32,966 bases of DNA from Magnetococcales bacterium. GTDB lineage: Bacteria; Pseudomonadota; Magnetococcia; Magnetococcales; UBA8363. The position numbers were made by a program, and so were the translations under genes. The stretch is taken from NCBI GenBank assembly GCA_015660855.1, contig JACSDG010000013.1, forward strand, positions 1-32,966, in the 5' to 3' direction. This document shows, piece after piece, positions 15,578-22,914 of the stretch (position 1 is its first letter; each line of letters begins with the position of its first letter). The notes below the pieces were generated by a model. The model saw only the letters and a list, made by a program, of their open reading frames with translations. It ran no database searches and had not been told where the DNA came from.

Positions 15578-17023
15578 TTGCCTGCCAAATCTGTATTGTT
15601 CCGTTACGCCGCCATTGTTCTTGTAGGCAACGACAAGGAAACCATCATGGCAATCAAAGACATGCTGGCGGAGGAAAAATGGCCGCCGGTGGTCACACTG
15701 GAGAATGGAAAAAAACTTTTACCCTATTTGCAACGCTTCGGCGCCATGATCGTATTCCTCGATGCCAACGGTCGCCATAGTTCCGGCATGGATTTGCTGG
15801 CTGGTGTGGTGCATGGGTTTCCCAACATTCCGGTGGTAATGATGACCTCGGTGGTGGATTTGGACGTTGTGGTTGCCGGTATGAAAGGGGGGGCCAATGA
15901 TTTTATCGCCAAACCGATACCAAAGGATCGCTTGTTGGCCCTGGTGAAAAGTGCCATGGCGATGCCTCAAAAAACGGTTCTCCCCCTGCAACCATCTTCT
16001 CCGCGTCGGGGTTTGGGGAAGGACAGCCCCTTTGCCGCGATAAAAACCCGCAATGGTCGCATGTTGGAAATTTTCCGCTATCTTGAAACGGTTTCAGGCT
16101 CGCAACAGCCGGTTTTGATTCAGGGAGAAACCGGGGTAGGCAAGGAGTTGATGGTTGAAGCTTTGCATAAAGCCAGTTCTGCAACGGGGTCGTTGATTGC
16201 CGTCAACGTGGCCGGGCTTGATGGCACCATGTTTTCTGATACTTTGTTTGGCCACGTTCGCGGGGCCTATTCCGGTGCCGACAGCACCCGTCAGGGATTG
16301 GTGGCTGCGGCTCAAGGGGGAACCCTGTTTCTCGACGAAATCGGCGACCTCGACCAGGAATCCCAGATTAAACTGCTCAGATTGCTCCAGGAAAAACTCT
16401 ATTATCCTTTGGGGGCCGACAGCTTTCGTTCAACCGATGCCCGCGTGGTTTGCGCGACCCATGTTGCGCTGAAAGACAAAATGCTGGAGGGTTCATTTCG
16501 CGCCGATCTCTATTATCGGCTTGCCGCCCACCAAGTATCGATACCGCCCTTGCGCGAACGCATCGATGACATTCCTCTGTTGACCGAACATTTTATTGCC
16601 GAATCCGCCCAGGCTTTGAACAAACCGACTCCCAGGGTGCGACCCGATTTTTTTCAACGGCTCACGGCCTACCCCTTTCCCGGCAACGTGCGTGAACTGC
16701 AAGCCCTGATTCACGATGCCGTAGCCCGGCATGCGGATGGCGAACTGTCTTGGGAAAACCTGGCCATGCGGTTGGAGAATGCGGGCCACCCATCTCCCCG
16801 TTTCGTCTCCGGGAGGTGGGATGAAAAAAACAATATTTTCAGATCCATCGACGATCCGTTACCCTCGTTCAAGGAGGTCGAACGACAGCTCATGGAGGAA
16901 GCCTTACGTCGCAGCAAAGGCTATCAGGGCACCGCAGCCGCCATGTTGGGAATCTCCCGTTCGGCACTGAATCGCCGTATCCACATCGAACGACAACGGA
17001 AAAACAAAACCTTGCAAGGTTAA
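15578..17023 (+). CDS. Sigma-54-type response regulator with atypical receiver and GAYSGA loop
   Basis: 481 residues from a TTG start with AAGGA seven bases upstream. Receiver domain, residues 10-125: Asp62 (FLDANGR) and Lys112 (AKP) are retained, but the usual acidic pair is reduced to Asp19 in VGNDK. AAA+ domain: Walker A GETGVGKE at 183-190 and Walker B TLFLDEIGD at 249-257. The sigma-54 contact loop is GAYSGA at 229-234 instead of GAFTGA. The C-terminal Fis-type helix-turn-helix reads GTAAAMLGISRSALNRR. It most likely activates or modulates sigma-54 promoters. The loop changes are conservative, so activity is possible, but some regulators with altered loops act without sigma-54. Divergent from slt; no kinase nearby. 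Confidence 0.9.
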   Translation: MPAKSVLFRYAAIVLVGNDKETIMAIKDMLAEEKWPPVVTLENGKKLLPYLQRFGAMIVFLDANGRHSSGMDLLAGVVHGFPNIPVVMMTSVVDLDVVVAGMKGGANDFIAKPIPKDRLLALVKSAMAMPQKTVLPLQPSSPRRGLGKDSPFAAIKTRNGRMLEIFRYLETVSGSQQPVLIQGETGVGKELMVEALHKASSATGSLIAVNVAGLDGTMFSDTLFGHVRGAYSGADSTRQGLVAAAQGGTLFLDEIGDLDQESQIKLLRLLQEKLYYPLGADSFRSTDARVVCATHVALKDKMLEGSFRADLYYRLAAHQVSIPPLRERIDDIPLLTEHFIAESAQALNKPTPRVRPDFFQRLTAYPFPGNVRELQALIHDAVARHADGELSWENLAMRLENAGHPSPRFVSGRWDEKNNIFRSIDDPLPSFKEVERQLMEEALRRSKGYQGTAAAMLGISRSALNRRIHIERQRKNKTLQG

Positions 17024-17029
17024 AATTAT

Positions 17030-17052
17030 TGCGGGGGTTAAGGGTATATCGT
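17030..17052 (-). repeat. Intergenic mosaic repeat fragment
   Basis: On the minus strand CCCTTAACCCCCGCAATAAT repeats the tail of copies R3 and R8. Only the end module is present, right after the regulator stop codon. Confidence 0.4.
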
Positions 17053-17120
17053 TACCCACATCCTTATAAGATTGCGTAACATCAATATATTGCATGCAGG
17101 GCATGTATGAGTAAAGTGTT

Positions 17121-17178
17121 GTCAGTATATCCATTTTTCCATCGGCTACCAAAGAAAGGATATACTGTCCCCGGATTT
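17121..17178. repeat. REP-like palindrome A (left arm truncated)
   Basis: Left arm reduced to GTCAGTATATCC (17121-17132), then ATTTTTCCATCGGCTACCAAAGAAA, and the full right arm GGATATACTGTCCCCGG... (17158-17178). First member of the island palindrome family. Confidence 0.7.
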
Positions 17179-17307
17179 CGGATTTAAGTTCTCTTATTAT
17201 ACTGAATTTACGGGGCGAAAGTTGGAAAATGAGTTCCATTTGCGGAACAAACTGGGTATCCTGTGGTCAATAATGCCGCTATAGCAGGAGAAATCGCCAT
17301 GACGCAG
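17123..17307 (+). repeat. Direct repeat, copy 1: leader and start codon of a DUF3782-type gene
   Basis: About 185 bases that recur at 18357-18541 with few differences and one single-base indel. It includes palindrome A, a shared leader (AAAGTTGGAAAATGAG...), the AGGAG ribosome-binding site and ATGACGCAG at 17299-17307. After three codons the reading frame is lost to palindrome B, so this is a decapitated copy of the 5' end of the gene at 18532. Confidence 0.75.
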
Positions 17308-17309
17308 GA

Positions 17310-17376
17310 AAATCCGGGGACAGTATATCCATTTTTCCATCGGCCACCAAAAAAAGGATATACTGTCTCCGGATTT
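17310..17376. repeat. REP-like palindrome B
   Basis: Complete unit: 21-base left arm (17310-17330) and right arm (17356-17376) differing by one base from perfect complementarity, with the loop ATTTTTCCATCGGCCACC plus an A-run. It interrupts the duplicated DUF3782 start. Confidence 0.8.
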
Positions 17377-17457
17377 CCCCTTTGAGTTTGCCATTCGTGG
17401 CGTAGACGAAACTGGGCGTATGTTGGGGGGATGGATAAAACAGCAGGAGGAAAAACG

Positions 17458-17661
17458 ATGACCATGGACCTTGTCGAAGAACTTCAACTAAAGATTAGCA
17501 ACCTGCCCCCACTCCTTGCCAGAGAGGTACTGGATTTTATCAGCTACCTGGAACACACCCGTAGGCAAGATCAGGAACGAGATCCCTTAAAGTATGCGCA
17601 ACTGGTCTCCATGCGCAAGGTTTGGGACAATCCAACGGACGAGGCATGGAATGACATGTAA
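17458..17661 (+). CDS. DUF2281-type antitoxin
   Basis: 67 residues from ATG 17458, with a strong AGGAGG seven bases upstream. The sequence MDLVEELQLKISNLPPLLAREVLDFISYLEHTRR matches the small DUF2281 family, whose members pair a short helical N-terminal segment and LP.....EVLDFI with a charged tail and commonly act as antitoxins. The tail DNPTDEAWNDM would be the toxin-binding part. The stop codon overlaps the start of the PemK-like gene by 11 bases, typical of a co-translated toxin-antitoxin operon. The pair lies between two long direct repeats. Confidence 0.8.
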   Translation: MTMDLVEELQLKISNLPPLLAREVLDFISYLEHTRRQDQERDPLKYAQLVSMRKVWDNPTDEAWNDM

Positions 17662-18001
17662 ACCAGGCATACTGGTCGTGGTGCCATTCCCTTTCGCCGA
17701 CTTGTCCTTCAGAAAGAAACGCCCGGTGCTGGCTCTGACTTTCCCGGACAGGTACGGAGACTTTATTGGGTTGGCCATTACTTCCGTTCCCACGCAAGAA
17801 AACGCCATGCATCTTGAGCCATCTGACTTGATCATTGGTGCGTTGCCCCTGCCGAGTTGGATACGTCTGGATAAAGTTTATACTCTTGGGACCGAGTCCA
17901 TTACCCGCGAATTGGCAGAAGTTCGTCCCGATGTCCTGGTCCGCATCATTCGTAGCACATGCGCGATAGTTGGTCTTGCATCGGCTGTTACCCCGTTGTG
18001 A
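17651..18001 (+). CDS. PemK/MazF-family toxin (endoribonuclease)
   Basis: 116 residues from ATG 17651; a longer frame to 17594 would only read through the antitoxin gene. The N-terminal strand GILVVVPFPFADLSFRKKRPVLALT is the hallmark of PemK/MazF proteins (usually G-D-I-V...PF.F.D....K.RP.LVL). Then come FIGLAITSVPTQ and LPLPSWIRLDKVYTLGTESI, matching the later strands and the conserved LDK segment. MazF-like toxins cut mRNA at short motifs and are blocked by the co-expressed antitoxin. The 11-base overlap with the DUF2281 gene supports the pairing. No ribosome-binding site of its own is obvious, so it relies on coupling. Confidence 0.85.
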   Translation: MTCKPGILVVVPFPFADLSFRKKRPVLALTFPDRYGDFIGLAITSVPTQENAMHLEPSDLIIGALPLPSWIRLDKVYTLGTESITRELAEVRPDVLVRIIRSTCAIVGLASAVTPL

Positions 18002-18118
18002 AACGTACCGGGAATTTGTTTGATCGGATTGTCGTTTTTCCCAATCTCTGGCGAACAGTCCATAAGGCGTGGCGCGGCAAGAAGGATAAGGCCAGAATTG
18101 CCAATTTTTACTTTAACC

Positions 18119-18412
18119 AAATCCGGGGACAGTATATCTATTCTTCCATCTCGGACATGAAATCCGAACCAAATCCGGGGACAGTATATCTATTCTTCCA
18201 TCGCGGACATGAAATCCGAACCAAATCCGGGGACAGTATATCTATTCTTCCATCGCGGACATGAAATCCGGGGACAGTATATCCATTTTTCCATCGCGTG
18301 AAATTCGGGGAAATCCGGGGACAGTATATCCATTTTTCCATCGGGAAATCCGGGGACAGTATATCCATTTTTCCATCGGCTACCAAAGAAAGGATGTACT
18401 GTCCCCGGATTT
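18119..18412. repeat. REP-like array C: six left arms and one right arm
   Basis: The head CCGGGGACAGTATATC(C/T) starts at 18119, 18171, 18223, 18264, 18311 and 18346, each followed by AT(T/TC)TTCCATC. Spacing is 52, 52, 41, 47 and 35 bases. A single reverse-complement arm closes the array (18392-18412). The first three units share a TCTATTCTTCC variant and a GACATGAAATCCGAACC linker, so they look like a local tandem expansion. Confidence 0.85.
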
Positions 18413-18541
18413 CGGATTTAAGTTCTTTACTCTACCGGATTTACGGTACGAAAGTTGGAAAATGAGTTCCATTTGCGGAACAAACTGGGTATCCTGTGGT
18501 CTATAATGCCGCTATAGCAGGAGAAATCGCCATGACGCAGG
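18357..18541 (+). repeat. Direct repeat, copy 2: intact leader of the DUF3782-type gene
   Basis: Partner of 17123-17307. Here the leader, AGGAG and ATGACGCAG continue into a full gene. The two copies enclose the toxin-antitoxin pair. Confidence 0.75.
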
Positions 18542-19083
18542 CTGTAACCTTTGACGACGTATGGAAAATGTTCCAGGAAACCGACCGCAAATTTCAGGAA
18601 GTTTCCACTCAAATGAGGGAAACCGACCGCAAGATCAAGGAGGTCAGCCAGCAGGTTGGCAACCTGGGTAGCCGGTGGGGTGAGTTCGTCGAAGGCATCG
18701 TTGCTCCGGCCTGCGAAACACTGTTTGCCGAGCGGGGCATCCCCGTGCATCGTGTCTCGCCTCGGGTCAAGGCAAAGAGCCTGGACGGCAACCGCCGCAT
18801 GGAGATTGATCTGTTGGTAGACAACACCGACAGCGTTGTCCTGGTGGAAGTCAAGAGTCGCCTGACCGCCGAGGATGTCCGTGATCATCTGAAACGGGTG
18901 CGCGAGTTCAAGGAGTTTTACGAAGGTGAAGGTGGCGCACGGGTGATGGGTGCCGTGGCCGGCATCCTGATTGATAACGATGTAGATAAATTCGCCATGA
19001 ATGAAGGGCTGTTCGTCATCGTTCAGTCTGGCGACAGCGTCAAGCTGGCCAATGACGGAAAGTTTGTACCACGTACTTGGTGA
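18532..19083 (+). CDS. DUF3782-type PD-(D/E)XK nuclease-superfamily protein
   Basis: 183 residues from ATG 18532, which has AGGAG eight bases upstream; a GTG at 18496 is less likely. Residues 8-45 are heptad-like (MFQETDRKFQEVSTQMRETDRKI split over two turns) and suggest a coiled coil. Then come GNLGSRWGEFVEGIVAPACETLF and ERGI, typical of this family. The nuclease-like core shows MEIDLLVDN with Asp93 and VLVEVKS with Glu106 and Lys108, the D-x12-E-x-K arrangement of PD-(D/E)XK enzymes, followed by DVRDHLKRVREF. The family is widespread in mobile regions of filamentous and multicellular-like bacteria; its function is not established. The gene is bracketed by REP-like palindromes. Confidence 0.85.
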   Translation: MTQAVTFDDVWKMFQETDRKFQEVSTQMRETDRKIKEVSQQVGNLGSRWGEFVEGIVAPACETLFAERGIPVHRVSPRVKAKSLDGNRRMEIDLLVDNTDSVVLVEVKSRLTAEDVRDHLKRVREFKEFYEGEGGARVMGAVAGILIDNDVDKFAMNEGLFVIVQSGDSVKLANDGKFVPRTW

Positions 19084-19113
19084 GTTGATGAGCCTCTGCA
19101 AGGTTCTACTGAT

Positions 19114-19213
19114 AAATCCGGGGACAGTATATCCATTTTTCCATCAGCCACAAAAAAAAGGATATACTGTCCCCGGATTTCCCAATTAATTAGGATATAC
19201 TGTCCCCGGATTT
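19114..19213. repeat. REP-like palindrome D with an extra right arm
   Basis: Left arm 19114-19134, right arm 19160-19180 (perfect complement), then a second right arm at 19193-19213 preceded by CCCAATTAATTA. It starts 30 bases after the DUF3782-type stop codon. Confidence 0.85.
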
Positions 19214-19440
19214 CCCAATTAGATAGAGCTTTAACTTTTCAGGGATTTTCTAAAAAGTGCCAAATTTCGGCATCATTTATATAGCAATCCATTGAATTTA
19301 CAGGTAAATATTCATGCAGCAAAGCCAAAGGACACCGTGCTCCATTCGGCAGGTACTTCCAATGAGTAAGGTTGCTGTTTCGACCACCAAACAGTACAAT
19401 TATGCTGATCATTTCTTGGTGAGTTTGCTACAGGAGAAGC
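19214..19440. other. AT-rich upstream region of the 245-residue gene
   Basis: 227 bases without a gene. It should contain the promoter of the downstream gene, but no box stands out. Confidence 0.25.
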
Positions 19441-20178
19441 ATGATGTATGTCGATCACCCCAGTCCTGAACTCAATGACCTGTTTGCTCGCAAGCCCTAT
19501 CAGGGCGTCGATCCAGATCAATCAACTTTTTTGTTTGTTGGGCAGGATGCCAATTATGACGAGAACATTGAAAAAAAGTCAATTTTTCCAAAGATTCTTG
19601 AATACCATGACGATGGGGCATCATTCTGGCGTAAATACAATGTTCATCACCCATTTCTCTTGCCAGAGTACTCTGGCGGCGGGAAATCTTACCATCGCGG
19701 CTTCTCACGCATCGGCTTTGGCCCACAACATGCTGACTTAGTATCATTCGTAGAGCTACTCCATGTCCCAACCGTGGGCCGCAACAAACTCGATGCCACA
19801 GATCTACAGCTATCACATCTTAGGATGCTGAACACCACCATACTTGAAGGACAAGCCGCTCATATTTTTATCCCTGCCAAAGTAGCCAATCTCATGCGCA
19901 TAACAGGAGCTTTTCCATGGTTAGGAAAGGGGATAAAAAATCCCCCAGGATTGCTACGCGTCCTTTTTAGAAACCACACAAAAACCGTTTACTCTCACTT
20001 GCATTTTTCTGTGTATGGAAAGTTCGAACAACAAAAATCCCAGGAAGCCATTGCTATACGCGCGATTCTATCACAAAGCACTAACGACAAAGAGTACCAA
20101 GTATTGGGCCTTGACCATTGTTTTGACCAAACCGGCCAAGCAAGCCGAGGAGATCCGAAAACTTCTAAATCTTTTTGA
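19441..20178 (+). CDS. Unknown protein, possibly uracil-DNA-glycosylase-superfamily-like
   Basis: 245 residues, with AGGAG just upstream of the ATG. I do not recognise it firmly. The layout is reminiscent of the UDG fold: strand plus loop TFLFVGQDANYD near residues 29-40 where UDGs have a GQDPY-like motif; then ADLVSFVELLHVPTVGRNKL resembling the N-L-V-x-R-P-T segment of MUG/TDG-like members; then AHIFIPAKVANLM; then YSHLHFSVYGKF where the H-P-S motif is expected. The catalytic residues differ from known UDGs, so function is open. No signal peptide. Base composition is more AT-rich than that of the neighbouring core genes, and it lies among REP-like repeats and an IS remnant, which suggests horizontal acquisition. 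Confidence 0.6.
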   Translation: MMYVDHPSPELNDLFARKPYQGVDPDQSTFLFVGQDANYDENIEKKSIFPKILEYHDDGASFWRKYNVHHPFLLPEYSGGGKSYHRGFSRIGFGPQHADLVSFVELLHVPTVGRNKLDATDLQLSHLRMLNTTILEGQAAHIFIPAKVANLMRITGAFPWLGKGIKNPPGLLRVLFRNHTKTVYSHLHFSVYGKFEQQKSQEAIAIRAILSQSTNDKEYQVLGLDHCFDQTGQASRGDPKTSKSF

Positions 20179-20297
20179 ATGAATGCGCCGCATGACGGCC
20201 AGGAACGGCCAACCAGTTCCCGAAACAATGATCGATGCCAAGTATTGAGCAAATCTGATAGACAACCGTCAAGCCTTGCAGTTCAATTAAACCTGGA

Positions 20298-20318
20298 AAT
20301 CTGGGGACAGTATATCCA
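20298..20318 (+). repeat. REP-like single arm E
   Basis: One left arm (CTGGGGACAGTATATCC core, one base different) without a partner. It marks the right edge of the palindrome-rich island and stands about 140 bases upstream of the IS110 remnant. Confidence 0.7.
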
Positions 20319-20458
20319 TTTCCCTACTCCCTATTGCAATTTTGAACCTCTGTGAAATGAATGTACTGATGGGATGGCCCCATCCCCCTTAAAAACGGCC
20401 TCGAAATGGGCCAGAATGGAGTTATCACCAACCATTCGCACATGAAGGAGGATGGATC

Positions 20459-20617
20459 ATGGACAACATTACCGTACTTGGAATCGACTTGGCAAAGAGT
20501 GTCTTCCACCTTCATGGGGTGGATCAACAGGGCAAGGTGGTTTTAAAGAGACTGTTTGATAGGGAAAAGATGTTGTCGTTTTTTGCGAATCTGCCGCCTT
20601 GTCTGATCGGGTTGGAG
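20459..20617 (+). pseudogene. IS110-family transposase, N-terminal stump
   Basis: 53 residues remain: MDNITVLGIDLAKSVFHLHG then KVVLKRL and FFANLPPCLIGLE. This is the start of the DEDD-type IS110/IS1111 transposase, with Asp10 and Glu53 of the catalytic tetrad. A good AAGGAGG ribosome-binding site precedes the ATG. The normal continuation after GLE is lost: at 20618 the sequence switches to GGTAACC and the intergenic mosaic repeat R6. The rest of the RuvC-like domain and the serine-containing C-terminal domain are absent, so the gene cannot function. The non-coding 20319-20458 could be the left end of the former element. Confidence 0.85.
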
Positions 20618-20720
20618 GGTAACCATTCAGTTTCCCCCCTTTTTTTTAGGATGAAACTATTGTGGGGGTCCGAGGGGAGAACCTCCCCCCGGACCCCCCG
20701 CAAAAATTTTTGCCGAACAA
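20618..20720 (+). repeat. Intergenic mosaic repeat, copy R6
   Basis: Starts GGTAACCATTCAG, followed by a pyrimidine-rich block, GATGAAAC, TATTGTGGGGGTCC and a C/G-rich palindrome ending CCCCCCGCAAAAATTTTTGC. It is the same module order as the reverse copy R1. Its left boundary coincides with the break in the IS110 gene; its right end nearly touches the octaheme cytochrome stop. Confidence 0.65.
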
Positions 20721-20751
20721 GGATTTCCCCTCCCCGTATCCACCCCTTCAA

Positions 20752-22914
20752 CTATTTGGCCTGTTTTTCCAGTTCGGGAAGATGACGCAGTTCCTTGGCC
20801 CGTTCCGGAGTGTAGCCAAGTTTGTCAAAATCCAAAATTCCCTTTTCAGCATGGCATTCACGGCAGGTGCGGCCATCGCGTTTGATGCCATGGTTGATCA
20901 TAAGAGTCGCCATCTGGCGCATCCAATGTTTTTCCACCTTTTGCAGTTCATCGTTTGCAGTCAAGGGATACTCCGCCGACCAGGCATCCACACCAAAATA
21001 AGTCATGAAGGCATCCATCATGTACATTTTGAACGGGGCTTCATACATGCGCCGAACAATGGGATGTTTGATGGCGGTCTTGACCGATTGAATGGGGTCA
21101 CCGGTCTCATAGTAACTCGCATAATCGAACGGCAAAATCATGGCCCCGAACAACCCCTGGTTGCCCATGTCCTCATACATGCGGGCATTGAACAGTTTGA
21201 ACGGCGTAATCCGACTGATCCCCTTTTTCATCAAGGGCCGTATCTTCTCCTCAACCCAAAGCCGCCGTTTTTCAACCTGCTCCGGTGTAAAATGACTCAG
21301 AGGATTGGCCGCTTCACGGACATATTGATCCACATCAATATCGGGATAGGTGAGTTTTAACTTTTCGGCGGCACTACGAATAGCCGCCAAAACCTCGGGG
21401 TCGTCGATTTTAACCAGTTGGTTCATCAACGGGTTGTAACGATTGTCGCCAGTGGGATTGTCTCCCAGGGCATTGGCCAGGAAGGTGCCGTTGCCATTGA
21501 ACCACAGATAAGTCATCCCCTTGCCGGGTTTGCCCGATTGATAAACATCAACGTAGGTATATACACCTTCCTCCTTGTTCCAGACAGGATAGACCCAATC
21601 ACGCAAAACCACGTTGTAATCAGCCAACTCTTTGATGTGACAAGTCTCACACGCCAAACGGGCAATGTGACCATTGAGGATGGCGCGATGGGTGACATCG
21701 CGAATATGGGGAGACGCGGTATGACATCCTTCACAGGAAACCGGCTTGTTGGGCAAATCGTTGGCAACCAAATCCACCCCATGCAAACCACGGGGAATCT
21801 TATGCCCTTCGGGGACATGGCAATCCAGACAATTCATCCCGGCAGCCGAATGGACATCGGTGGACGGGCTGAAAGGTGTGGCCCGTTTGGCACCATCATG
21901 GGAAAACCGCTCGTTGATGTGACCCCGATTTTTAGAGGCCCGATTACCCTCAAACGCATCACCACCCAGATTGTGCTGGTGACAGTTCAAACAACTGTCC
22001 ACTTTGGGCGTCCCCACCGTCATCGCCGCACGCAACGACCGATCCTGATCCCAACGGCGACCATGGCTGTCGGCAATGACAACCCTTTGGTTCATATCGT
22101 AAACATCGGCGTGGCAAATCAGGCAGTCAATCCCCTCCTTGGCACTGGCGGGTACGTCCCCAATGGGCATCATTTTTTCGGTGGCGGGGTGATAGTTGCC
22201 GCCAATATGGCATTGGCCACATCCCTCGGAACGGGTGACAACCTCCCCATGGGCCGATTCCGGTTTGCTTTTGACCAGCTCCGCCCATCCGGTCCAGGAA
22301 AAAGAACCGGGAATGCCACAGGCACGGTCAATCTTGCCCATGGGTATGTTCAACAGTGAATTTTCGGCGTTGACCTCGCGACCATCAAAGCCAAAGGTGG
22401 AAAATCCCTTGGAATTTTTTTGGAAACGAAAATGGACCGTATCCACCACATCTTCCAGGGTGTTCACCTTCACGAATTCTCCCTTGCCATTGGCTGCATG
22501 CATGTCGGCATGACAAATCAGGCAGGTGGATGGCCCATCGTAGCGGGTAATGCCAGCCCGTTTAAAATAACCAATGTGGGGATAGGGGCTGTCGTCGCGG
22601 ACCGATTTCAACTCCATGACCCGCTCACGCCGCAGCCGCTCGATAAAGGAATTCCCCTCATCGGGAATTTTTTCCCTGGCCTTCCTGTCACGGTACGGCA
22701 AGGTCAATTCATCAGAGATCGCTTTGATTTCACTAGCTTTTAATTCTTTTGAGCTTTCATAGGTCAGGGTTGCGTTGACCACTCCGGTGTATCGTTCAAA
22801 AAACATCGGATACAACCATGTCTTCCCCACCCAGACCATCAGTCCGATCATGGCAAGAGAAATCAGGAAGGTTCTTGGGCCTGTTCTTTTTTTTGTTGTG
22901 TTAACGGCGTTCAT
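20752..22914 (-). CDS. Octaheme c-type cytochrome, OTR-like with C-terminal extension
   Basis: 720 residues from ATG 22914 (AAGGAG upstream). One N-terminal hydrophobic segment (residues 15-36) serves as anchor or signal. Eight CxxCH sites: Cys131, 232, 264, 308, 362, 394, 422 and 684. The first seven, with CLICHADMH, DTVHFRF, CGQCHIGG, CLNCHQHNLGGDA, CLDCHVPEGHKI and CETCHI, follow the spacing I recall for the octaheme tetrathionate reductase (OTR) family. The eighth heme sits alone near the end, after about 260 heme-free residues that include TM-less, Trp/Tyr-rich sequence. Expected periplasmic; substrate unknown (sulfur or nitrogen oxyanions are known for OTR in vitro). The start overlaps the cytochrome b stop by 14 bases, so the genes are coupled. 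Confidence 0.85.
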   Translation of the reverse strand: MNAVNTTKKRTGPRTFLISLAMIGLMVWVGKTWLYPMFFERYTGVVNATLTYESSKELKASEIKAISDELTLPYRDRKAREKIPDEGNSFIERLRRERVMELKSVRDDSPYPHIGYFKRAGITRYDGPSTCLICHADMHAANGKGEFVKVNTLEDVVDTVHFRFQKNSKGFSTFGFDGREVNAENSLLNIPMGKIDRACGIPGSFSWTGWAELVKSKPESAHGEVVTRSEGCGQCHIGGNYHPATEKMMPIGDVPASAKEGIDCLICHADVYDMNQRVVIADSHGRRWDQDRSLRAAMTVGTPKVDSCLNCHQHNLGGDAFEGNRASKNRGHINERFSHDGAKRATPFSPSTDVHSAAGMNCLDCHVPEGHKIPRGLHGVDLVANDLPNKPVSCEGCHTASPHIRDVTHRAILNGHIARLACETCHIKELADYNVVLRDWVYPVWNKEEGVYTYVDVYQSGKPGKGMTYLWFNGNGTFLANALGDNPTGDNRYNPLMNQLVKIDDPEVLAAIRSAAEKLKLTYPDIDVDQYVREAANPLSHFTPEQVEKRRLWVEEKIRPLMKKGISRITPFKLFNARMYEDMGNQGLFGAMILPFDYASYYETGDPIQSVKTAIKHPIVRRMYEAPFKMYMMDAFMTYFGVDAWSAEYPLTANDELQKVEKHWMRQMATLMINHGIKRDGRTCRECHAEKGILDFDKLGYTPERAKELRHLPELEKQAK

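Noticed and set aside
18119-18412. Possible CRISPR array from regularly spaced direct repeats
   Set aside because: Spacing varies from 35 to 52 bases, the intervening segments are near-identical rather than unique, arms occur inverted elsewhere, and no cas gene is present. REP-like units explain it better.
21418-22359. 313-codon plus-strand frame opposite the octaheme cytochrome gene
   Set aside because: The opposite strand encodes an intact multiheme protein with coupled neighbours, so this is a codon-bias shadow.
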